Positions 45,638 through 54,187 of a DNA stretch of 64,000 nucleotides are shown here, piece after piece; position 1 is the first letter of the stretch, and every line of letters begins with the position of its first letter. Origin of the DNA: Aeromonas sp. RU39B (GTDB lineage: Bacteria; Pseudomonadota; Gammaproteobacteria; Enterobacterales; Aeromonadaceae); contig NZ_FTMJ01000011.1 in NCBI RefSeq assembly GCF_900156095.1, positions 1-64,000 on the forward strand. The letters run 5' to 3'. Made by a program: the position numbers and the translations under genes. Below the pieces are notes generated by a model that worked only from the letters and a program-made list of their open reading frames with translations, made no database searches and was not told the DNA's origin.

Positions 45638-47673
45638 TAGGGGATGCCAGCTTGCTGCATGCTCGGCGAGTAGCGTTTATCGACCCGGAAGATATGGTCA
45701 AGCAGCCAGTTTTTGAGAAAGACGATCAGCTCCATATTGCCCTCTTCGGTGTCGAGGTCGGTGCTGCTGATAAGCCGTCCCAACTCGCCCAGCAGCTTCT
45801 GGTGTTCCTGTTTGTGGCGGTCCAGCTCGGGGTAACGGGCCTGCTGCATGGCGCGCTCTTCGTCATCAAAGTGCTGCTTGGCCAGGGTCAACAGCTCGTT
45901 GAGGCGCTGCTGGCGGGTCTCCTTCGGCCGGTTTTCTTTTACCGAGCGGTAGTAGCGGTTCATGGCGGAGAACAGCCCCTCATGCTGCTTGTCGATGCTG
46001 CCAACCTGCACCATAAACGACTCGTTCCAGTGCACCAGATCGCCGTCATCGGCGGTGTTGTTCTGCTTGCTGACCTGGAACTGGCAGCTGATCAGGCTGA
46101 TCTCCTGATTGGCCTGGTTCATGTCGCGGGTTGAGCTGCGGGTCTGGCGCGCCAGCTCCAGGCTCTCACCAGCAATATCAGCCACCGAAACAACGTGGCG
46201 CTGGATCTCTTCGGCGACCTTGGCTTGCTCGTCGGCGGCGGTGGCAATCTGGTCACTCATCTGGCTGACGCGGGTGATCGACTCGACGATGGTCTGCAGG
46301 GTCTGGCCGGTGCCGGTGGCCTGCTCGACCGCCTGTTCACTGACCCGCTGGGTGGCGTGCATGGCATCGACCGCGTGACGGGTCTTACCCTGCAGGGCGC
46401 CGATACGATCCTGAATATCCACGGTGGCTTCCTGAGTGCGGGAGGCGAGTTGACGCACCTCGTCGGCCACCACGGCAAAGCCGCGCCCCTGTTCGCCGGC
46501 ACGGGCCGCTTCAATGGCGGCGTTAAGGGCCAACAGGTTAGTCTGTTCGGAGATGGTCCGGATCACCTGCAGTATGCTGCCGATCTGGGAACTCTCTTGA
46601 TCGAGCAGGTTGACCTCGTCGGCCGCCTGCTCGATATGCTCGGCCACCTGACGGATCAGGGCGACGGTTTTACCCACCTGTTTCTGGCCGGCATCGGCTT
46701 GCTCTTCACTCACTCCGGTTTCACTGCGGGTTTGCTCGGCGCTGCCGGCAATATGGTGCACCGTGTTGCTCATCTCGGTGATGGCGGTTGCCAGCGCATC
46801 GGTGCTCTGCTGCACATTCTGCATGCTCGTGAGGGTGGTGGCGGAGTGCTGCATCAGCACTTCCATCTTGTCGTGAGTGGTGAGCGATACCGACTGCACC
46901 GAGCCAATCAGGGTATCGATGCTGCCCATAAAGCGGTTGAACACCTCGGCCAGATAGGAGAACTCGTCCTTGCCGGGGCACTGCAACCGAAACGACACAT
47001 TGTGGCTGTGGTTGGCCAGCTCCAGCAGTTGCGCCATCAGATGCTGCAACGGGCGCGCAGTTTTCAGATAGATAAGCAGTAGCAAACTCATGATGACAAA
47101 CAGGGTGCCCCACAGCAGCCACTTATCTTGTAGATCGAGACTGGCACCGCGCAGCAGCAGCTCCTTCTCGACCTGTTGGCGCTGGTTGTCATGCCCGCTC
47201 AGGGTCGTGGTGACCTGAGTGGCGATCTGGTCGGTGATGGCATCAAAGCCGGTATCGGGGGCCTGCATCAGCTGGTTGCCAGCCTCTTTGCCCTCGGTCT
47301 GGTAGATGTGCACCATCTTTTCACCCACCTCAAGCTGGCGGGCGATCAGCGGATTGACCTTGGCGGCGAGGTCAGGGAACTGATCCAGCAGCTTGCTGGC
47401 TTCTTTGGCGTGGTCATGGGCATCCTGCACCGAGTCCATATTGCCGGTGATGGAGGCATCGGTCATGAACTGCTGTACCTGGGTGCTGTGATAGTTAATC
47501 CGCTCCAGGCTTATCTGCTTGTCAGAGATCGCTAGCAGCTGTTGCGGAATCTGGCCTAACTCTGTGGTGAGCTGGCTGCGCCAGATGCTGCCAAGCGATA
47601 GCGTGAGGATGATGGCAATACTGGCTATAAGCAGCAGACGGCGAATAGAAATGTTGTTCAAAAACGAGGACAT
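45637..47673 (-). CDS. Methyl-accepting chemotaxis protein with C-terminal hemerythrin domain
   Basis: A 678-residue receptor. TM1 lies near 12-30, a four-helix periplasmic sensor at 31-180, TM2 near 183-203, then HAMP and the signalling domain with [35 protein letters not shown] near 380. Residues 544-670 form a hemerythrin domain with all seven di-iron ligands: His564, His601, Glu605, His620, His624, His660 and Asp665. Related fusions (DcrH of Desulfovibrio) sense O2; redox or oxygen taxis is inferred here. Confidence 0.92.
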   Translation of the reverse strand: MSSFLNNISIRRLLLIASIAIILTLSLGSIWRSQLTTELGQIPQQLLAISDKQISLERINYHSTQVQQFMTDASITGNMDSVQDAHDHAKEASKLLDQFPDLAAKVNPLIARQLEVGEKMVHIYQTEGKEAGNQLMQAPDTGFDAITDQIATQVTTTLSGHDNQRQQVEKELLLRGASLDLQDKWLLWGTLFVIMSLLLLIYLKTARPLQHLMAQLLELANHSHNVSFRLQCPGKDEFSYLAEVFNRFMGSIDTLIGSVQSVSLTTHDKMEVLMQHSATTLTSMQNVQQSTDALATAITEMSNTVHHIAGSAEQTRSETGVSEEQADAGQKQVGKTVALIRQVAEHIEQAADEVNLLDQESSQIGSILQVIRTISEQTNLLALNAAIEAARAGEQGRGFAVVADEVRQLASRTQEATVDIQDRIGALQGKTRHAVDAMHATQRVSEQAVEQATGTGQTLQTIVESITRVSQMSDQIATAADEQAKVAEEIQRHVVSVADIAGESLELARQTRSSTRDMNQANQEISLISCQFQVSKQNNTADDGDLVHWNESFMVQVGSIDKQHEGLFSAMNRYYRSVKENRPKETRQQRLNELLTLAKQHFDDEERAMQQARYPELDRHKQEHQKLLGELGRLISSTDLDTEEGNMELIVFLKNWLLDHIFRVDKRYSPSMQQAGIP

Positions 47674-47859
47674 GTCTGACTCCGAAACCTGAGCTGGTCT
47701 AAAAAGCGTAGACCATCAGCGGCCTTATCCATGCGATCTCGCTGGCAAAGTCATCAATTGTCGCAGCAAAACCGCATGACGCCAGAAAGTGGCGCAGGAT
47801 GCGTTACAATCGCCGCCACGCCAGGCATGGTGCAGGCGTTGTTTTCAGAGGTTTTTTTC

Positions 47860-48513
47860 ATGCGAGCCAAGATTTTGGTGCCGGTTGTGGCACTCACCAT
47901 CGGTATTTCCGGTTGTACCACCAATCCCTACACCGGGGAGCAACAAACCTCCAAAGCCGCTTGGGGGTCACTGGCAGGCGCCGCTGCAGGCGCGGCAGTG
48001 GGCGTGCTCTCTTCGAGCAAGCATGACCGCGGCAAGGGTGCCTTGATTGGCGTGGCTGCGGGTGCAGCGCTCGGGGGCGGCATCGGTTACTACATGGATG
48101 TGCAGGAAGCCAAACTGCGTGACAAGCTCAAGGGAACCGGCGTTAGCGTGACCCGTAACGGCAACGAACTGATCCTCAATATGCCCAACAATGTCACCTT
48201 CGACAGCAACAGCGCCCAGCTGAAGGTAGCCGGTGCGCGCACCCTCTCCGGCGTTGCCATGGTGGTGGCTGAATTTGACAAGACTCGTCTGGATGTGGTT
48301 GGCCACACCGACAGCACTGGTTCGCGCGATCTCAACATGCGCCTCTCGCAGCAGCGTGCCGATTCTGTGGCTAATCAGCTGATCGCCAGCGGCGTGGACG
48401 GTAGCCGTATCGACACCCGTGGTGTCGGCCCGGATCAGCCGGTTGCCAGCAACAGTACCGAAGCGGGCAAGGCGCAGAACCGCCGCGTGACCATTACCCT
48501 GACTCCGCAGTAA
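47860..48513 (+). CDS. OmpA-family outer-membrane lipoprotein, YiaD-like
   Basis: A 217-residue lipoprotein. Lipobox IGISGC has Cys at residue 20. A glycine-zipper region follows (GSLAGAAAGAAVGVL, GALIGVAAGAALGGGIGYYM), then a C-terminal OmpA domain (about 105-217) with the peptidoglycan-binding signature VVGHTDSTGSRDLNMRLSQQRADSVANQLI. It probably links the outer membrane to peptidoglycan. The start at 47860 is chosen from the signal peptide; the longer open frame is not convincing. Confidence 0.9.
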   Translation: MRAKILVPVVALTIGISGCTTNPYTGEQQTSKAAWGSLAGAAAGAAVGVLSSSKHDRGKGALIGVAAGAALGGGIGYYMDVQEAKLRDKLKGTGVSVTRNGNELILNMPNNVTFDSNSAQLKVAGARTLSGVAMVVAEFDKTRLDVVGHTDSTGSRDLNMRLSQQRADSVANQLIASGVDGSRIDTRGVGPDQPVASNSTEAGKAQNRRVTITLTPQ

Positions 48514-48534
48514 TAAGCGGTCGAGGGATGATGC

Positions 48535-48564
48535 AGAGGGAGGCCGCGGCCTCCCTCTTGTTTT
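48535..48564 (+). terminator. Terminator of the OmpA-family gene
   Basis: The perfect 24-bp palindrome AGAGGGAGGCC-GC-GGCCTCCCTCT (48535-48558) is followed by TGTTTTA. Confidence 0.85.
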
Positions 48565-48828
48565 ATCGACGATTCAGGTTAGACCAGCTGATGGATTTTG
48601 ATTAATTTGTTTGATCAACTTCAAGATTCTGGACATTTGTATCGATAATCCTCGATTAATATTTGCTTCACTCCGCCTGCATCGGGTTATTTTCGTTTCT
48701 TATGCGTTTTTTTCTCATTTTTTTGGTTGGCTATGTTGCCAGCCTCTCCGCATCAGGGCGGCGGCGTTGTGATCGTCTGCCGCCCGAACCAGAGAGACCG
48801 AAAACACCAGACAGGAAGGAGTTATCGA

Positions 48829-49797
48829 ATGAAGGGATTGACCCTGGCTTGTGCCATGACGGCCGCATTGAGTGGCCTGCTGCCGAGCGCCGTGCAGGCT
48901 GCCGATCAGTTTGTCACCATCGGCACCGGCGGCCAGACCGGCGTTTACTATGTGGCCGGCCAGTCTATCTGCCGCTTCGTCAACCGGGCGACCGACCAGC
49001 ACCACATCAAATGCAATGCCCCCGCCAGTGGCGGCGGTGTCGCCAACGCCAATGGCCTGCGCAGTGGTGAATTCAACTTCGGCATCATGCAGTCCGATCA
49101 CCAGTACAAAGCCATGAAGGGGATTGTCCCGTTCAAGGCGGAAGGGCCAATGGAGAACATCCGCGCCGTCTTCTCGCTGCAAAGCGAGGTGTTCACCATT
49201 CTGGCGCGCAAGGATTCCGGTATTGCCAGCTTTGATGACCTCAAGGGCAAGCGGGTCAATATCGGCAACCCCGGTTCCGGCCAGCGTGACACCTTCGAAG
49301 AGATCATGGCGGTGAAGGGGTGGAACAAGTCCACTTTCAGTCTGGTCTCGGAGCTCAAGCCGGCCGAGCAGGCTTCGGCGCTGGGCGACAACAATATCGA
49401 TGCCATGAGCTACTTCGTCGGCCATCCGAACGGTGCCATTCAGGAGGCCTCGACCACCACCGAGACTGTGCTGGTGCCGGTGACCGGCCCCGAGATCGAC
49501 AAGCTGCTGGCCGAGCGGAGCTATTTTAGCAAGGCCGAGATCCCAGGTGGTCTCTACAAGGGCAGCCCGAATCCGACCCCCTCCATCGGTGGCAAGGCGG
49601 TGCTCTCGACCACGGCCGAGACCGATCCGGAAGTGGTTTATCAGCTGGTCAAATCGGTGTTCGAGAACCTCGATCGCTTCAAGCGTCTGCACCCAGCCTT
49701 TGCCGACCTCAAAGAGGCCGACATGATCAAGGTCGGTCTCTCCGCGCCGTTGCATGAGGGCGCTGTGCGCTACTACAAGGAGCGTGGCTGGATGTAA
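48829..49797 (+). CDS. TRAP transporter periplasmic binding protein, TAXI family
   Basis: A 322-residue TAXI-type binding protein. A signal peptide (1-24, ending AVQA) precedes ADQFVTIGTGGQTGVYYVAGQSICRFV, the TAXI start. Conserved are NANGLRSGEFNFGIMQSDHQ near 70 and KGKRVNIGNPGSGQRDTFEEIM near 135. It delivers an unknown acid, possibly glutamate or a dicarboxylate, to the adjoining TRAP permease. AGGAAGGAG precedes the start. The 270-bp gap before it is AT-rich and shows no gene. Confidence 0.9.
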   Translation: MKGLTLACAMTAALSGLLPSAVQAADQFVTIGTGGQTGVYYVAGQSICRFVNRATDQHHIKCNAPASGGGVANANGLRSGEFNFGIMQSDHQYKAMKGIVPFKAEGPMENIRAVFSLQSEVFTILARKDSGIASFDDLKGKRVNIGNPGSGQRDTFEEIMAVKGWNKSTFSLVSELKPAEQASALGDNNIDAMSYFVGHPNGAIQEASTTTETVLVPVTGPEIDKLLAERSYFSKAEIPGGLYKGSPNPTPSIGGKAVLSTTAETDPEVVYQLVKSVFENLDRFKRLHPAFADLKEADMIKVGLSAPLHEGAVRYYKERGWM

Positions 49798-49885
49798 GCC
49801 TGCGTCAGATCTACGCACGCCACCCTCCTGACTCGCTCCCGCCTCCGGGGGCGAGTCGCGTTTGCAGTATTTAGCGAGTCACTCT

Positions 49886-52456
49886 ATGCAACAGACACCA
49901 CAACAAGACACTCCCTCGGCGGAAGAGCTGATCGCCCAGGATGTCGGCGCCCGCCTGCCCGTCGGGTTGATGGGGCACATTATCGCCGTGCTGGCACTGG
50001 CCTGGTCCCTGTTCCAGCTTTGGATCGCCTCACCACTGCCGTTTCAGCTCGGCATCGGCGTTTTCAATGACACCGAGACCCGCGCAATTCATCTCTCGTT
50101 TGCCATCTTGCTGGCCTATCTGGTATTTCCGGCCCTGCGTTCGTCGCCACGGGATCGGGTGCCCTACGGCGATATCCTGTTTGGCCTGGTCGGCGCCGCT
50201 ATGGCTGGCTACCTGTTTGTTATGTATGCCGATCTGGCGCTGCGACCGGGTCGTCTGACCGAGACGGATTTTGCGGTCGCCTGCATCGGTATTCCCCTGC
50301 TACTGGAGGCGGCGCGCCGTGCGCTCGGTCCGGCACTGGCGGTGATTGCCATCCTGTTTCTTGGCTACAGCCTGGCCGGCCCCTGGATGCCGGCGCTACT
50401 TTCGCACCGCGGGGTGAGCCTGCCGGCGCTGGCCAACCACCAGTGGATCACCACCGAAGGGGTGTTTGGCATTGCTCTCGGAGTCTCCACCAGTTTTGTA
50501 TTTCTGTTCGTGCTGTTTGGCGCACTGCTGGAGCGGGCCGGCGCCGGACACTACTTTATCCAGCTCGCCTTTAGCCTGCTCGGCCACCTGCGTGGCGGCC
50601 CGGCCAAGGCGGCGGTGGTGGCATCAGCCATGACCGGGGTGATCTCCGGTTCGTCGATTGCCAACGTCGTGACCACCGGGACCTTCACCATCCCCATGAT
50701 GAAACGGGTCGGCTTTTCCAAAGAGAAGGCCGGCGCGGTGGAGGTCGCCTCATCGGTTAACGGCCAGATCATGCCGCCAGTGATGGGGGCGGCGGCCTTC
50801 CTGATGGTTGAATATGTAGGCATTCCCTATGTGGAGATCATCAAGCACGCCTTCCTGCCAGCCGCCATCTCCTACATCGCACTGCTTTACATCGTGCATC
50901 TCGAGGCGCTCAAGCTCGATATGCAGCCAATTGGCGATCGTGCGCCGCGCCCCTGGCTGCATCGCCTGACCGGCTTTGCCTTTGGCGCCGCCCTGATCAG
51001 CGGCTTGTCGATGGCGGTTTACTACGGATTGGGTTGGCTCAAGCCGGCGCTGGGCGAACACGCCCTGCCGGTGATCGGCGCTCTGCTGGCGGCGGTCTAT
51101 CTGGGGCTGCTCAAGGTGGCGGCCAGCAATGAGCCGATGCCGGTCGAAGACCCGGATCAGCCGATCGTCTCCTTGCCCGATACCCGCACCGTGCTGCTTT
51201 CCGGCCTGCACTTCCTGTTGCCTGTGGTGGTGCTGGTGTGGTGTTTGATGGTCGAGCGCCTCTCGCCCGGGCTGTCGGCGTTCTGGGGATCGGTGATGCT
51301 GGCCATCATCTTGCTCACCCAGCGGCCGCTGCTGAACTGGCTGCGCACCGATGGTAAACAGGATTACGGCAGCTTTATCGACGGGGTGGTGGACCTGCGT
51401 GAAGGGCTGATTGCCGGTGCCCGTAACATGATCGGCATCGGCATTGCCACCGCAACCGCCGGCATCATTGTTGGTGCGGTGTCCCAAACCGGTGTCGGTC
51501 TGGTGCTGGCCGATCTGGTGGAGTACCTCTCCATGGGCAATCTGCTGCTGATGTTGCTGCTGACCGCCGTGCTCAGCCTGATCCTCGGTATGGGGCTGCC
51601 GACCACCGCCAACTACATCGTGGTTTCCAGCCTGCTGGCACCGGTGGTGGTGACGCTCGGCCAGCAGAACGGCCTGATCGTAGCGCTGATTGCTGTGCAT
51701 CTGTTTGTCTTCTATTTCGGCATCATGGCGGATGTCACGCCGCCGGTGGGGCTGGCGTCATTCGCGGCGGCGGCGGTCTCGAAGGGGGATCCCATCAAGA
51801 CCGGTTTGACCGCGTTCTACTACAGCCTGCGCACCGCCGCGCTGCCGTTTCTGTTTATCTTCAATACCGACCTGCTGCTCATCAAGGTGGACTTCGCCCA
51901 CGGCGTGCTGATCTTTATCGTGGCGACCATTGCTATGCTGATTTTTGCCGCCGCGACCCAAGGCTATTTTCTGGTGAGAAATCGCTGGTACGAGAGCCTG
52001 CTCCTGCTGCTGGTAGCCTTTACCCTGTTCCGTCCCGGTTTCTGGATGGACATGCTGCACGACCCGTATCGTCAGATTGAGCCGGCGCAACTGGCGCAGG
52101 TGATGGGCGACGTGGAGCCCGACAGCACCTTGCGGCTGCGGGTGATGGGGGAGGATGAAGTGGGTAAGCCCCGCGCTTACAGCACCCTGATTCCGGTGCC
52201 GGAAGGGGAGAGTGGCGAGGCGCGACTGGCAGCCCTCGGCCTCAATCTTTATGAGCAGGATGGCAAGATGCTGGTCGATAGCGTGACCTTCGGCAGTCAG
52301 GCCGCCGATCTGGGCTTTGCCATGGATCAGGAGATCCTGATGGTGAAAGCGCCGACCGAGCGCTGGCACAAGGAGTTCATGTGGCTGCCGGGCTTTGCCC
52401 TGTTTCTGGTGATTGTCGGGCTACAGCGACGCCGACTGTCGCAGGTGGCCGCCTGA
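49886..52456 (+). CDS. Fused TRAP transporter permease (4TM/12TM) with DUF3394 C-terminus
   Basis: An 856-residue inner-membrane protein joining the small (DctQ-like, about 45-190) and large (DctM-like, about 200-690) TRAP subunits, as is usual for TAXI systems. GVISGSSIANVVTTGTFTIPMMKRVGF near 255 and MGLPTTANYIVVSSLLAPVV near 570 are DctM hallmarks. A soluble DUF3394-like part (about 725-830) ends with a final helix. It drives Na+- or H+-coupled uptake with the preceding binding protein. A TTG at 49862 is an alternative, less likely start. Confidence 0.9.
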   Translation: MQQTPQQDTPSAEELIAQDVGARLPVGLMGHIIAVLALAWSLFQLWIASPLPFQLGIGVFNDTETRAIHLSFAILLAYLVFPALRSSPRDRVPYGDILFGLVGAAMAGYLFVMYADLALRPGRLTETDFAVACIGIPLLLEAARRALGPALAVIAILFLGYSLAGPWMPALLSHRGVSLPALANHQWITTEGVFGIALGVSTSFVFLFVLFGALLERAGAGHYFIQLAFSLLGHLRGGPAKAAVVASAMTGVISGSSIANVVTTGTFTIPMMKRVGFSKEKAGAVEVASSVNGQIMPPVMGAAAFLMVEYVGIPYVEIIKHAFLPAAISYIALLYIVHLEALKLDMQPIGDRAPRPWLHRLTGFAFGAALISGLSMAVYYGLGWLKPALGEHALPVIGALLAAVYLGLLKVAASNEPMPVEDPDQPIVSLPDTRTVLLSGLHFLLPVVVLVWCLMVERLSPGLSAFWGSVMLAIILLTQRPLLNWLRTDGKQDYGSFIDGVVDLREGLIAGARNMIGIGIATATAGIIVGAVSQTGVGLVLADLVEYLSMGNLLLMLLLTAVLSLILGMGLPTTANYIVVSSLLAPVVVTLGQQNGLIVALIAVHLFVFYFGIMADVTPPVGLASFAAAAVSKGDPIKTGLTAFYYSLRTAALPFLFIFNTDLLLIKVDFAHGVLIFIVATIAMLIFAAATQGYFLVRNRWYESLLLLLVAFTLFRPGFWMDMLHDPYRQIEPAQLAQVMGDVEPDSTLRLRVMGEDEVGKPRAYSTLIPVPEGESGEARLAALGLNLYEQDGKMLVDSVTFGSQAADLGFAMDQEILMVKAPTERWHKEFMWLPGFALFLVIVGLQRRRLSQVAA

Positions 52457-52475
52457 CGCGCGATGGGCAAATACA

Positions 52476-52503
52476 AAAAAGGCAGCCAACCGGCTGCCTT
52501 TTT
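52476..52503. terminator. TRAP permease terminator, shared with metJ
   Basis: AAAAAGGCAGCC (52476-52487) pairs with GGCTGCCTTTTT (52492-52503), loop AACC. The symmetric A/T ends make it a bidirectional terminator between convergent genes. Confidence 0.92.
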
Positions 52504-52521
52504 CCTTGCAATTCAACGATG

Positions 52522-52845
52522 TTATTCGGCGTCGAACTCTTCGATCTCTTTGCCAAGCGCTTCCATGATGGCGCGTACCTGAGCCGGGACGCTGTCCGGC
52601 TTGTCCTTGCGCAGATCTTCATCGCTCGGCAGCGGCTGACCGGTAAATGCGTGCAAAAAGGCCTCGCACAGCAGTTCGCTATTGGTGGCGTGACGCAGGT
52701 TATTGACCTGACGGCGGGTACGCTCGTCAGTCAGCACCTTGAGCACCTTGAGCGGGATGGAGACGGTAATCTTTTTAACCTGCTCGCTCTTCTTGCCGTG
52801 TTCAGCATACGGGCTGATGTAATCGCCGTTCCACTCTGTACCCAT
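52522..52845 (-). CDS. metJ: Methionine repressor MetJ
   Basis: A 107-residue ribbon-helix-helix repressor (E. coli 105) that binds met boxes with SAM as corepressor. [50 protein letters not shown] covers the beta ribbon, helices and SAM region and is nearly invariant. The gene is divergent from metB, with met boxes between them, as in E. coli. Confidence 0.97.
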   Translation of the reverse strand: MGTEWNGDYISPYAEHGKKSEQVKKITVSIPLKVLKVLTDERTRRQVNNLRHATNSELLCEAFLHAFTGQPLPSDEDLRKDKPDSVPAQVRAIMEALGKEIEEFDAE

Positions 52846-52920
52846 GATTCACCTGAATGTGCGGTTGACCGTGACGGCGAATTTTAACCCTTAAGGATAA
52901 TAATGGCAATCCAACAGCAA

Positions 52921-52952
52921 AGCCATTTGGACGTCTAGATGTGTTGACGGCT
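52921..52952. promoter_or_regulatory. Tandem MetJ boxes between metJ and metB
   Basis: Adjacent eight-base units compare to AGACGTCT as follows: GGACGTCT at 52929 (7/8), AGATGTGT at 52937 (6/8), TGACGGCT at 52945 (6/8) and a weaker AGCCATTT at 52921 (5/8). Tandem spacing is the MetJ pattern. Confidence 0.8.
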
Positions 52953-53024
52953 TGCCACCTTTGGATTAGTGTGGAGCATCAATCGACGCGCGCGGCACAC
53001 AGGCAAGTTAAGGAGCAGGAGATC

Positions 53025-54185
53025 ATGAGCAACAAGGGAACGTATGCAGTCCGGACCGGCATCGAGAGCGATACCCAGCATGGTGCGGTCGTTCCGCCAA
53101 TCTACCTCTCCAGTAACTACACCTTCGCCGACTTTGGCGAGCCGCGTCAATATGACTATGCCCGCTCCGGCAATCCGACCCGCAGCCATCTGGCCGACGC
53201 ACTGGCCAAGCTGGAAGGGGGCGCCGGTGCCGTGATCACCTCGACCGGCATGGGCGCTGTGCATCTGGTCAGCACCACCCTGCTGGCAGCAGGCGATCTG
53301 TTGATCGCCCCGCACGACTGTTATGGCGGAACCTGGCGTCTGTTTGAGCATTTGGCTGCCAAGGGCTGTTACCGGGTCAAATTCGTGGATCAAGGCGACC
53401 CGGATGCCCTGGCGGCCGCCCTGGCCGAAGGACCGAAACTGGTCTGGGTTGAAACCCCCTCCAACCCGCTGCTGCGGGTGGTGGACGTAGCGGCCATCTG
53501 TCAGGCGGCTCATGCCGCAGGCGCCAAGGTCGCGGTCGATAACACCTTCCTGACCCCGCTGTGGCAGCAACCACTGGCACTGGGGGCCGATGTGGTGGTG
53601 CACTCCACCACCAAATATATCAATGGTCACTCCGACGTAGTCGGTGGCGCTGTGGTTGCGGCCGATGCCGCGCTGGCTGAGCAGCTCACTTGGTGGGCCA
53701 ACTGTCTGGGGCTGACCGGCGGTGCGTTCGACTCTTATCTGACCCTGCGCGGCCTGCGCACTCTGGCGCCGCGTCTGCGTAGCCATGCCGAGAATACCGC
53801 GTTGCTGCTCGAGTTTTTACAGCAGCAGCCCAAAGTAAAACAGATTTTCCACCCCAGTCTGGCTAGCCATCCGGGTCATGAGATTGCGCGCCGTCAACAA
53901 GCCGGCTTCGGCGCCATGCTAAGTTTCGAGCTCGATCTGGATGAGGCAGGTATGCGCGCCTTCCTGAGTGCGCTCACCTGCTTCTCGGTTGCCGAATCGC
54001 TGGGCGGGGTCGAGAGCCTGATCGCCCATCCGGCCAGCATGACCCACCGGGCCATGACACCGGAAGCGCAGGCGCGCGCCGGCATCAGCGCCCAGTTGCT
54101 GCGGGTATCGGTGGGCATCGAGCACGGTCCGGATCTGGTGGCCGATCTGGCGCAGGCACTGGCGATCGCCGAAGGAGTGGAGTAG
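53025..54185 (+). CDS. metB: Cystathionine gamma-synthase
   Basis: A 386-residue PLP enzyme, the same length as E. coli MetB. It joins cysteine and O-succinylhomoserine to form cystathionine. YDYARSGNPTRSHLADALAKLEGG near 45, the PLP lysine in VVVHSTTKYINGHSDVVGG near 198 and AESLGGVESLIAHPASMTH near 325 are family motifs. AAGGAGCAGG precedes the start. metL begins two bases after the stop, so they form metBL. Confidence 0.96.
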   Translation: MSNKGTYAVRTGIESDTQHGAVVPPIYLSSNYTFADFGEPRQYDYARSGNPTRSHLADALAKLEGGAGAVITSTGMGAVHLVSTTLLAAGDLLIAPHDCYGGTWRLFEHLAAKGCYRVKFVDQGDPDALAAALAEGPKLVWVETPSNPLLRVVDVAAICQAAHAAGAKVAVDNTFLTPLWQQPLALGADVVVHSTTKYINGHSDVVGGAVVAADAALAEQLTWWANCLGLTGGAFDSYLTLRGLRTLAPRLRSHAENTALLLEFLQQQPKVKQIFHPSLASHPGHEIARRQQAGFGAMLSFELDLDEAGMRAFLSALTCFSVAESLGGVESLIAHPASMTHRAMTPEAQARAGISAQLLRVSVGIEHGPDLVADLAQALAIAEGVE

Positions 54186-54187
54186 TC

